Origin: Candidatus Hydrogenedentes bacterium CG07_land_8_20_14_0_80_42_17
GTDB lineage: Bacteria; UBA8481
Reading direction: 5' to 3'
Assembly: GCA_002780065.1 (NCBI GenBank)
Contig: PEWQ01000179.1
Location: 7,802-25,834 of the forward strand
DNA length: 18,033 nucleotides
Part shown: positions 9,767-16,675 of the stretch, in pieces
How the letters are laid out: each line of letters opens with the position of its first letter
Numbering within the stretch: position 1 is the stretch's first letter
Translations under genes and position numbers: made by a program
Notes under the pieces: generated by a model
The model's input: only the letters and a program-made list of their open reading frames with translations
Told to the model about the DNA's origin: nothing
Database searches by the model: none

Positions 9767-10576
9767 CTAATGGATTTTTATTTCCGCTGCACCGCCGCCG
9801 ACTAATCCGAAGTCGTTGATTTCAGGAAGCATATTCTTGGGTTTATTTTCGATATGAGTTCTAATGAATTGACCGGTCAGCCGCGCTTGGGCATTTAGGC
9901 CGGTTGATTTGAATGCAGCGAACCCTTTTATTTTTGCCCTGTTGCCTTCGATATCCTCTAACATCGCAACATAATAAACCTTTTCTTCTTTGAAACTCAT
10001 AAGTGAATCCATCGGCGATAGAGAAGCTTTATCGTTAACTTTCAAAATTGAAGGCTCAGTAATTTTCCATGCTTTAATTGCATAACTTGGAACATCAGAG
10101 TCTCCTGAACTCCAGATTATAACATTTTGCCCGGGCTTAAAATCTGAATAGGCTTTCAACGCAAAGGATACATCTTTAAGATTTAGTTGGTCTACCGGCC
10201 CTCCGCCTTTAATTGATACTTCGGCTGTAGAACTCGCTTCAAATTTCATAGACCTACTGCCGAATATCCATGCCACGTAAGCAGTGACTTCGGATATGAC
10301 AGAGACCTTCATTGATTTGCCGTCAGGGCTGAGAGAAATATATTCAGGTTTCGGAGTTAGACCGCGGCTTTTCAAAACCGTCAGCGCGGCATCACGGGCA
10401 TCTTTGAGCTTATACGGGAGAAATTTTGCTCCGGCTTCTGCCGCAATTTTCACATCGCGTTCGAGCGAAACTCTTGCTGAATACGACTGCCAAACATCCC
10501 AAAAGAGTCCGAGCAGAAAGAAAAGCCCAACTACTCCGCCAATTAGCCATGACACTCTCATATTTTTAGAAGCCAT
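9767..10576 (-). CDS. Membrane-anchored protein, possibly TadE/TadG-like
   Basis: 269 residues. One N-terminal membrane segment at about 8-27 (VSWLIGGVVGLFFLLGLFW) is followed by SARVSLERDVKIAAEAGAKFL. A short N-terminal anchor followed by an alanine-rich AAEAGAKFLP helix resembles TadE/TadG pilus-assembly proteins, where it precedes an exported beta-rich domain. Here the rest (about 90-269) is predicted beta-rich, with VSVISEVTAYVAWIFGSRSMKFEASSTAEV matching the TadG style. The assignment is tentative; no other pilus gene is present. Start ATG 10576 has GGAG about 9 bases upstream. A GTG at 10591 in the same frame is less likely. A promoter candidate lies just upstream, and grpE follows 64 bases after the stop, so it may head the grpE-dnaJ-prmA-rsmE group. 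Confidence 0.6.
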   Translation of the reverse strand: MASKNMRVSWLIGGVVGLFFLLGLFWDVWQSYSARVSLERDVKIAAEAGAKFLPYKLKDARDAALTVLKSRGLTPKPEYISLSPDGKSMKVSVISEVTAYVAWIFGSRSMKFEASSTAEVSIKGGGPVDQLNLKDVSFALKAYSDFKPGQNVIIWSSGDSDVPSYAIKAWKITEPSILKVNDKASLSPMDSLMSFKEEKVYYVAMLEDIEGNRAKIKGFAAFKSTGLNAQARLTGQFIRTHIENKPKNMLPEINDFGLVGGGAAEIKIH

Positions 10577-10602
10577 AAATTTACTCTCCACATGTCTACT
10601 AG

Positions 10603-10630
10603 ATTCTATTTATTTTAAGTGTGATGTCAT
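10603..10630 (-). promoter_or_regulatory. Candidate sigma-70 promoter for the TadG-like/grpE group
   Basis: ATGACA (10630-10625) and TAGAAT (10608-10603) on the minus strand match the -35 and -10 hexamers at 5 of 6 each, with a 16-base spacer. It would give a short leader of about 20 bases before the GGAG site of the TadG-like gene. It sits just downstream of repeat R1. Sequence prediction only. Confidence 0.45.
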
Positions 10631-10640
10631 GCAGTTTGTT

Positions 10641-10706
10641 TATAGAAAAATCGAAAAGATAAAATTTTCAATTTGCACTTTCAATTTGCACTTTCAAATA
10701 TACTGC
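10641..10706. repeat. AT-rich dispersed repeat, copy R1
   Basis: It shares the core AAAATTTTCAATTTGCACTTT with copies at 13591 and 17982. Here the 13-bp unit CAATTTGCACTTT is present twice in tandem (10669-10681, 10682-10694), followed by CAAATATA as in R2. The left arm GAAAAATCGAAAAGAT is a shortened form of the arm in R2 and R3. No coding potential beyond spurious frames. It lies between the phospholipase D-family gene and the TadG-like gene, in a 192-bp gap. Confidence 0.8.
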
Positions 10707-10768
10707 AAAAAGACAACACAGTTACATAGCTAAACCGAAATTAGGTATGAAGCAACATACTCTTCTTG

Positions 10769-11980
10769 TCAATGAATCGTAATGAGATCTTCCACTCGAC
10801 ATTTTCGGGTTGTATCTGATTGAGCAATTGGTGTTAGATTCTCCAAAGTTTTTAAGTATCGAGTTAATACTGTTCCCATTTCATGACTCTTTCCTAAAAA
10901 TGAAACCTCTTTATTGAATCTAATAGAGGCAACTGTCCAGTTATGACTTCCAGTCAAAAAAACTTCTGAATCTCCTACAACGCATTTTACGTGGTGAGTC
11001 TGATCACTTCTATCGAATGATGAGTTTATTCCCATGCGTAAGAGAACTCTCATGCTTTCCTGATTTTCATGAAACGCTTCACCTTCTTGATTGATATTCA
11101 TTTGATCCATGATAACTGTCATCAACATTCCTGAATCGATTTTACTTTGAATATGCGTCATGATGGGATCCAAAAGATTTCCTTTTCCGATAGCGCGAGG
11201 CGAAACGTAATACATGCCTGCATTGATGCTATGTGCAGATGCTAAAACCAAGGTATTAAACGCGTCAAAATAATCTCCATCCATGACTATTCTTCCTCGA
11301 CAGGAAATATAATGAATTTTGCTCAATTGATTATTATCTACAGTCATAGCTATTGGTACAATTATCTCCGGTATTGTCGTATCGATTTTAAATGGCTGAG
11401 CTTGCAAAAATAAAACATCAAAACGTTTCGACCATTCTATAAAGGCCGAAGGCTTACTTTTAAGAATAAGCGATAATTCTTTATTCTTATCTAACGCTGC
11501 ATTGCTCCAGTTATGACTTCCCATAATGAGTAGTGAGTCGTCAATCATAATTGCTTTATCATGAAGCTTAGTGTTTTGGTCATCGAGATGAGCATCTCCA
11601 CCGCAATTATTGATCGCGCTTACCCAAATGAAATTATCAGTCACGCAATCTTCGAAGAGTGCTCTGATTCTTACTCCACGTCTAGACGCATTCATCAAAG
11701 CGGTTAGCAGAAGCGCACTCGAACCCTTCGGTTCTTGAGCCATAAACATTGATACATCAATTGTGCGTTGCGCTGAATTAATCAACGAAATAACGGCATC
11801 CATGTATTCACTATCTCTCAGTGCCGCAACTTGAAACTCAAACGGAAAAGGATTTTTTTCAGCCGGTTCTAAATATCGTTTAGAGATGCGTCGAGAGCTG
11901 TCTTGTGCAATCGACCAGCGCCAGATTAACAGAATAGCCAGAAATATGAGAAATAAGATGGCGTGTCTTTTGGCGTTCAC
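10769..11980 (-). CDS. Membrane-anchored phospholipase D-family protein with two HKD motifs
   Basis: 403 residues. The N-terminus has a signal-anchor (AILFLIFLAILLIWRW, about 7-22), so the catalytic part is probably outside the cytoplasmic membrane. Two complete HxKx4D motifs are present: H140-K142-D147 (HDKAIMID) and H330-K332-D337 (HVKCVVGD). Each is followed by GSHNW and an NKE segment, the internal duplication of the PLD superfamily, which includes phospholipases, cardiolipin synthases and Nuc-type endonucleases. Substrate cannot be told from sequence. Start GTG 11980 is the only reasonable codon before the anchor, and its ribosome binding site is weak. It follows the coiled-coil gene by 25 bases and probably shares a transcript with it. 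It is the last gene of a three-gene block of secreted or anchored proteins. Confidence 0.85.
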   Translation of the reverse strand: MNAKRHAILFLIFLAILLIWRWSIAQDSSRRISKRYLEPAEKNPFPFEFQVAALRDSEYMDAVISLINSAQRTIDVSMFMAQEPKGSSALLLTALMNASRRGVRIRALFEDCVTDNFIWVSAINNCGGDAHLDDQNTKLHDKAIMIDDSLLIMGSHNWSNAALDKNKELSLILKSKPSAFIEWSKRFDVLFLQAQPFKIDTTIPEIIVPIAMTVDNNQLSKIHYISCRGRIVMDGDYFDAFNTLVLASAHSINAGMYYVSPRAIGKGNLLDPIMTHIQSKIDSGMLMTVIMDQMNINQEGEAFHENQESMRVLLRMGINSSFDRSDQTHHVKCVVGDSEVFLTGSHNWTVASIRFNKEVSFLGKSHEMGTVLTRYLKTLENLTPIAQSDTTRKCRVEDLITIH

Positions 11981-12005
11981 TCTATAAGTTTCAGGAGGCG
12001 GTTGC

Positions 12006-12869
12006 CTAATTCATGGAAGCTTCGTTCATGGCTTTTAGTCTTTGCTTTAATGCGGCCATCTCTGTGTCGCCTTCATGATGGATTGATTGAACAACCTCGC
12101 TCAACTCGCGCATCTGTGTGAAGAGCTCCGCTCTCTCTATACTCAATTGTTTGCTTCGTTCTTCAAGCCGCTTTCGTCGCTCATCCCCGCGTGGATAACG
12201 ATTCATCTCGGCTCGTATTGATTTTGCTTCTTGACCAAGAATTTTCTCTTTATCCATTAAGTAATGCCACTCTGCCATCACCTCATCTATACGCTTTTTT
12301 CTTTCCTGAAAAACTACCTTTCTGGCGAGCAACTGTTTCGCATTGTTGATGCTATTCTCGATAAGTTTAAGTGTTGTAGGCTCTATACCGGGAACACTAC
12401 GAAGTCGTTCGAATCTTGCAATCCCCGTCTCGTCATTCGTCCCAGCTATCATCACCAGTGCAACTGCTGTTGGATATTTATTTGCACCTTCTGTAAAAAG
12501 AGCACGGCTCTTGGTTTCTCGTTCCTCAGAATCACCATAATTATCAGATGCCAAGAGCATAAGTTCTCCAGCCATAAAATAAATTCCAGCGTCAGCCGAC
12601 CCTTCATGAATTTTTCTGAGAAATACAGGCAAAGCAGAATCTGGGTTCCGTTGGCTAATCAATAGAGCATTGGTCACTTCAGTATCGTACGCATCGGAGA
12701 ACGGATTGGCGCATGCAGTTAGCATTCCATTGCTTTGCATTTTCGTACCAATGCGAACTAAATTTACAAGTGGATTGTTTCGAATATATTTATAGTACAC
12801 ACTGTATCCTACGCTTCCTATCAAACATACCAAAATTGCAATAATCCAAATACGCTTACGATTCATCAT
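12006..12869 (-). CDS. Membrane-anchored coiled-coil protein, unknown function
   Basis: I do not recognise this 287-residue protein. Seen: a membrane segment at about 7-25 (IWIIAILVCLIGSVGYSVYY); a middle helical part at 60-180 with alternating short helices, such as SALPVFLRKIHEG, that could be TPR- or Sel1-like but lacks clear repeat consensus; and a strongly charged coiled coil at about 185-285 (KRLEERSKQLSIERAELF). C15 in the membrane segment does not sit in a convincing lipobox, so a lipoprotein is unlikely. Its ATG overlaps the stop of the upstream secreted protein as ATGA, so the two are probably made together. ATG 12866 directly after 12869 is an equally possible start. It may be an envelope scaffold, but that is inference from topology. 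Confidence 0.75.
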   Translation of the reverse strand: MMNRKRIWIIAILVCLIGSVGYSVYYKYIRNNPLVNLVRIGTKMQSNGMLTACANPFSDAYDTEVTNALLISQRNPDSALPVFLRKIHEGSADAGIYFMAGELMLLASDNYGDSEERETKSRALFTEGANKYPTAVALVMIAGTNDETGIARFERLRSVPGIEPTTLKLIENSINNAKQLLARKVVFQERKKRIDEVMAEWHYLMDKEKILGQEAKSIRAEMNRYPRGDERRKRLEERSKQLSIERAELFTQMRELSEVVQSIHHEGDTEMAALKQRLKAMNEASMN

Positions 12870-13474
12870 AACGACTCACAATAAGCGAGATCATCTTGTG
12901 CGACAGCTAGTTCGCTTTCTTTATCATCCAACATGTTAAGTGCATCATACATAGCGCTTTGTGCCTCCTCAGTTGCATTTTCAGCAGCTTCTAATTCATT
13001 AGCCGCAATGACGAGCTCCGATTGAGCATTTGCAACCTCACCAGCATAATAATGCTCAATGTTTCTCGCAACGGATGCTGCTATCAATAACGCCGTTGCA
13101 ATCGCACTTGCACTTTTACAAGCCGCAGGGACATAGTAACATGTCACACCTGCGGCCAATTGAGCATCTTCCGCCGCCTGTTCAGCGAGATCAGCCTCAT
13201 TATCGGCCTGATCATGTGCAATAACCGCCGCAAAATAATCATTAGTCTTCTGATCATAGTTGAGCTGAAATACCTCTTGCGCTTGCAGTGCATTGAATAA
13301 TGCGGCATTAGCCACTTGCACAGCTTCTTCAGCAACTGCAACTGCGGCTTCAGCATCATTGACTGCATCTTCTTCTGCAGAACAGTCGGCGGCAACAATT
13401 GGTTGAGTTATTCCTGCCAAACTAAAAACAATCGTAGTAGCAATCCACAATACACATATGATTCTATCACTCAT
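12866..13474 (-). CDS. Secreted alanine-rich helical hairpin protein with four symmetric cysteines
   Basis: 202 residues, unrecognised. A signal peptide (about 1-29, ending PIVAA-D) precedes a highly acidic, alanine-rich helical protein. The mature part contains only four cysteines: C31, C112, C119 and C199. Their positions are mirror-symmetric about residue 115, as expected for an antiparallel helix pair closed by one disulfide at the open end (C31-C199) and one at the turn (C112-C119, in CYYVPAAC). Heptad-like spacing of A, V and L in both arms supports a coiled-coil hairpin. This is inference from sequence. The start ATG has no recognisable Shine-Dalgarno sequence; TTGACA at 13505-13500 lies too close to it for standard promoter spacing. 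It is the first gene of the three-gene block and overlaps the next gene by ATGA. Confidence 0.72.
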   Translation of the reverse strand: MSDRIICVLWIATTIVFSLAGITQPIVAADCSAEEDAVNDAEAAVAVAEEAVQVANAALFNALQAQEVFQLNYDQKTNDYFAAVIAHDQADNEADLAEQAAEDAQLAAGVTCYYVPAACKSASAIATALLIAASVARNIEHYYAGEVANAQSELVIAANELEAAENATEEAQSAMYDALNMLDDKESELAVAQDDLAYCESL

Positions 13475-13590
13475 GTTTAAGGAATACTGTTTGTTTGTTT
13501 GTCAATATATTTTTTCTGCTGAAGTTTTTTGGAAAGTCGAGAGTCGTTCCTTCATGTCCTCATCCCTGCCCCTCTTCCAAAAAGCATATA

Positions 13591-13667
13591 AAATAATTGA
13601 AAAATGAAAATTGGAAAAATCAAATTTTCAATATGCACTTTACAATTTGCAATTTCAAATATAACTG
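13591..13667. repeat. AT-rich dispersed repeat, copy R2
   Basis: AAATAATTGAAAAATGAAAA is followed by TTGGAAAAATCAAATTTTCA and two divergent copies of the CAATTTGCACTTT unit (CAATATGCACTTT, CAATTTGCAATTT), then CAAATATA. The first 30 bases (13591-13620) are identical to copy R3 at 17982 onward. Ends are approximate. Confidence 0.85.
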
Positions 13668-13676
13668 GAGACGTTA

Positions 13677-13770
13677 TGGAGGCACAGGCGCGATCGCGTC
13701 AATGGACGCCTCGCGTCAATGGACGCCTCGCCTGTGCTAGCTACGCATACTTAACCAGCACGTGCCTCCA
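13677..13770. repeat. GC-rich 94-bp element with inverted ends and 17-bp tandem repeats
   Basis: Ends are a perfect 9-bp inverted pair, TGGAGGCAC (13677-13685) and GTGCCTCCA (13762-13770). A second, nested perfect 9-bp pair is GCACAGGCG (13682-13690) with CGCCTGTGC (13729-13737). Between them the 17-bp unit CGCGTCAATGGACGCCT is repeated twice exactly (13695-13711, 13712-13728). Each unit itself contains a GCGTC-AATG-GACGC hairpin. The sequence GACGTTATGGAGGCACAG at its left edge recurs, with one change, at 17923. A structured RNA or a small non-autonomous mobile repeat is possible. It lies directly after the membrane-protein stop, so it might also act in transcript 3' processing. Confidence 0.8.
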
Positions 13771-13785
13771 GCTAGCCACAACGGG

Positions 13786-15447
13786 TTATTGATCTGAATA
13801 GGATTTTTCTTTTGGAAAAATAGTAGGAGTGAAGGTGCCGACTGCTCTAATAAAAATTGTGACAGTAACTCCTGCATACAATGCCGCTAGAATTCGCACT
13901 AATGCTCCGTATCCGCTGCCGAACGGAAGAGCAATCCCCGCGGATATTAGCAGAGCCGAAACGGGTTCGATAAAGATAGGACTATTGATTTTGTAAACCG
14001 CAATTATTCCGGCTACGGGCAGTAACCACAACAGAATCGAAAAGAAGTCGGCGGGCAGGATAGATAAAAGAATCGCGCCTGCGACAAGAAGAGGATTGAG
14101 ACTTTCTTTGTTTCTAAAATCGATAATTATAAATAGAAAAATTGCCAGCATAGCAATCGAAACATATTCGGCGTATTTCCATAAATCAGGAAGAAGATTA
14201 GCCGCTGCAAATATAAATAATGAAATCGCTATCCACTTCAAGATTGTTTCTTCAATTCTCTCGGCTTTTTTTGTAGAGAGAACAAGAAATACGATTCCGG
14301 AAAACAATGCGGAGGCGGCTTCATATCTGCTGTAAGGCAATGCAACTATGCACAATGCTGTTGAAATTACCGCAAGTAATATTTTTTTTGAGATGGGAAA
14401 AAATTCCGATAAAAAAGAAAACAAAGCGAAACTGCCGGCTCCAAGAGCGATCAGTTTTAGTAGAAAAAAATGTAATTTTGAAATCCAAAGATTTTTGTTG
14501 CTGCTCTGAACACTTAAATTTGGAACGGACGAGATATTCAATCCTTTTTGTTTGAGTTTTTCTATAGCTTGAGAGACTTCGTCAGGAGAAAATATTAGCG
14601 CTCTGCCTGAATTTAGTTCAGGTTCTTCTGTCGAACCGATTACTCTAACAGTTTTCAGCCAACCTGGATTGGATACGCCTTTTCCCAGAAAAATTCGGTT
14701 TGCGGTTTTTGACGAAAATACAGTTTTAGCCGCTTCTGAACTTGTGATATAAATTCCGGCGGCATGCTCTGACAGCTCTTCCGCTTCAACGGATGAGGAA
14801 ACCTCGAATACCGGCAGTAATCCGAATTTCATCAGCGTGTCTTGATAAGTTCTGTCAAGACCGGTAACGATCGATAACAATTCGTTTTTAGAAACTTTGG
14901 CTTCGATAATATAATTTTCTGCGATACCGCCTCCGAAATTGTGTTCGCCGTCATTGTAAGACTTGACTTTATCTGCTCCTAATTTTTGAGTCAGAGAATG
15001 GAGAATATTTTCAAAGACGAGTAGCTTATTGGTAAAGATATAAGTAGCTTCGGGAAGAATGGGCTTGTCTTTTATCTGCTCCCACATCCATATATTGACT
15101 ATTCCTTCCATGTGGAAAAGCCGCAGAATTTCGGAGCCTGATGCCAATGCTACATCGCGCGCATTCTGAGAATTTCCTAAAGCGGAAGATGTAATAACTA
15201 CTCCTTCAACTCCGATTCTGTGAAGAAAGTCTAGCGCTGTGGAATCTTCAACCAATCCGGAAATCGACGAGGGCTTGACCAGAACGGAGATTTTGCCCTT
15301 TTCTTGTGGTGGCGAGGAGGAGAAGGAACTCAGCCAAATGGCAAATAATGTTGTTGCAATGAAGAGAGCATACAAAATTCTCGCAATATTTTTTTGAGTG
15401 TAATCATCGTTAGAATTATTTGGAGAAGAATATTTTACCGATCTCAT
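13786..15447 (-). CDS. Polytopic membrane protein with extracytoplasmic domain (DUF5693-like)
   Basis: 553 residues. One membrane segment at about 21-40 is followed by a large domain of nearly 290 residues containing VEGVVITSSALG, then a cluster of roughly eight or more hydrophobic helices from about 330 to 540. The layout, with a predicted exported domain between an N-terminal anchor and a C-terminal helix bundle, fits the DUF5693 family as I remember it; the match is not verified. Function of that family is not established, and an envelope polysaccharide role is only a guess. The frame extends to TTG 15495 inside prfB, but ATG 15447, 4 bases after the prfB stop, is the likely start. It is probably co-transcribed with prfB. 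Confidence 0.72.
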   Translation of the reverse strand: MRSVKYSSPNNSNDDYTQKNIARILYALFIATTLFAIWLSSFSSSPPQEKGKISVLVKPSSISGLVEDSTALDFLHRIGVEGVVITSSALGNSQNARDVALASGSEILRLFHMEGIVNIWMWEQIKDKPILPEATYIFTNKLLVFENILHSLTQKLGADKVKSYNDGEHNFGGGIAENYIIEAKVSKNELLSIVTGLDRTYQDTLMKFGLLPVFEVSSSVEAEELSEHAAGIYITSSEAAKTVFSSKTANRIFLGKGVSNPGWLKTVRVIGSTEEPELNSGRALIFSPDEVSQAIEKLKQKGLNISSVPNLSVQSSNKNLWISKLHFFLLKLIALGAGSFALFSFLSEFFPISKKILLAVISTALCIVALPYSRYEAASALFSGIVFLVLSTKKAERIEETILKWIAISLFIFAAANLLPDLWKYAEYVSIAMLAIFLFIIIDFRNKESLNPLLVAGAILLSILPADFFSILLWLLPVAGIIAVYKINSPIFIEPVSALLISAGIALPFGSGYGALVRILAALYAGVTVTIFIRAVGTFTPTIFPKEKSYSDQ

Positions 15448-15451
15448 CTTA

Positions 15452-16562
15452 TTATTTTTTATTTCTCGACACGTTCCATTTAACAAACGCGTCAATAAAC
15501 GGATCTAGAGCTCCGTCGAGCACACCCTGCGCATTTCCTACCTCTGCGCTTGTTCTCAAATCTTTTACAAGAGTGTAAGGCTGAAGCACATAAGAGCGTA
15601 TCTGACTGCCCCACGCTATCTCCTTCTTTTCACCTCTTATCTTGTTTAACTCATTTTCATGTTCAACCAGCATTCTCTCATACAATCGAGCGCGAAGAAT
15701 CTTCATAGCTGAAGAACGATTCTTTAATTGCGAGCGTTCGTTCTGACAAGTTACCACTAATCCTGTCGGAAGGTGAGTTATACGAACGGCAGAGTCAGTC
15801 ACGTTTACGTGCTGACCTCCTGCTCCTGAAGAACGATATGTATCGATCTTAAGATCTGTTTCATTGATAACTACCTCTACATCATCGTCCGCCTCGGGCA
15901 TTACTTCAACCGATGCAAACGAAGTATGTCTTCTTGCGTTTGAGTCGAATGGCGATATTCTAACCAGCCTGTGGACTCCTTTTTCACTTGAGAGTTTTCC
16001 GTAGGCATAAGGACCCTCCACTGAAAAAGTGATGGACTTAATACCGGCTTCTTCGCCAGGGAGTCTATCGAGTTCTTTCCATGTGTAACCTGAAGCATCA
16101 GCCCAGCGAGTATACATTCGGTAAAGCATCGACGCAAAATCACATGACTCTGTTCCGCCGGCTCCGGGATGAATAGAAATTATTGCATTCAATGCATCAT
16201 GCTTTTCTTTGAATGACGCTTCAAGAATTGTTTTTTCTATTGTCGAACGAAGGGTATCGGACTCTTTCAAGCACTCATTAAAAGTTTGAGCATCATTCTC
16301 TTCTAAAGCCATCTCTGCAAGTAAAATAAGTTCTTCGGTATTTTTTTCAATACGCCTAAAACTTTCAAGTCTATCCCTGACAAATGTCAACTGTTTCATA
16401 ACACGATTTGTCTTCTCCTGATCTTTCCATAACTCCGGATTTTCAGATTGGACAGTCAGTTCCTTCTCTTCATTTTCAAGTCTCGCGTAGTCAAAGACGA
16501 TCACTCAAATCTTTTGTGAGTTCCGAGAGACTTTTGATTCTATTTAGTTCAACAGAATCCAT
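15452..16562 (-). CDS. prfB: Peptide chain release factor 2, made by programmed +1 frameshift
   Basis: Terminates translation at UGA and UAA. The gene is two overlapping frames: 23 codons from ATG 16562 (MDSVELNRIKSLSELTKD...) end CTT-TGA at 16496-16491, and a +1 shift continues as GAC TAC GCG (DYARLENEEKEL). The joined product is 369 residues, normal for RF2. In joined numbering the stop-recognition SPF is at 203-205 and the catalytic GGQ at 248-250, almost exactly as in E. coli RF2 (205-207, 250-252). Both motifs are intact. A GGGGTG sequence lies about 9 bases before ATG 16562. A longer single frame begins at GTG 16504, but that start is an artefact of the recoding site. The membrane-protein gene follows 4 bases after the stop. 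Confidence 0.95.
16491..16496 (-). promoter_or_regulatory. prfB +1 programmed frameshift site (CTT TGA, followed by C)
   Basis: The slippery CTT codon, the in-frame TGA and the following C are identical to the canonical RF2 autoregulation site. Low RF2 lets ribosomes pause at UGA and slip forward into the main frame. The AGGGGG stimulator of E. coli is absent; AGTGAT lies in its place, 3 bases before CTT. Confidence 0.93.
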
Positions 16563-16675
16563 CGCTTAGAACACCCCATTTCTTTTTTAGATTTCCGAAT
16601 AGTCGGTTGAATTGAGTAAGTTTATTCAGTTTCTAGCTCAAGAGCAAAGAGAATAAGCCGATAATTTTGAAAAGA

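Larger units (their letters stand above)
13475..13785. other. Gene-free stretch between the accessory block and the membrane-protein gene
   Basis: No credible gene is seen in these 311 bp. From left to right it holds CAAA-type short tandem sequence near 13484-13503 (read on minus), a 9-bp inverted repeat TTTTTGGAA (13526-13534) with TTCCAAAAA (13575-13583), AT-rich repeat R2, and the GC-rich 94-bp inverted-repeat element. A short plus-strand frame here is a translation of the repeats. Confidence 0.7.

Noticed and set aside
10284-10733. 149-codon plus-strand frame
   Set aside because: Runs antisense through the TadG-like gene and then into repeat R1; composition follows the shadow of the minus-strand gene.
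10745-10760. Hairpin GTATG-AAGCAA-CATAC after the phospholipase D-family gene
   Set aside because: Only a 5-bp stem and no U-run, too weak to call a terminator.
12264-12665. 133-codon plus-strand frame
   Set aside because: Antisense shadow of the membrane-anchored coiled-coil gene, cysteine/serine-rich with no recognisable motif.
13484-13509. Promoter TTGACA for the three-gene cassette
   Set aside because: TTGACA at 13505-13500 leaves no acceptable -10 at 16-18 bases before the ATG; TATATT at 13509-13504 has no good -35.
13591-13770. CRISPR array
   Set aside because: The 17-bp units are directly tandem with no spacers and no cas genes are present.
13604-13792. 62-codon plus-strand frame beginning MKIGKIKFSICT
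   Set aside because: It is a translation of the R2 AT-rich repeat and the 94-bp GC-rich element, has no family resemblance, and a similar peptide (KIEKIKFSICTF) arises at R1.
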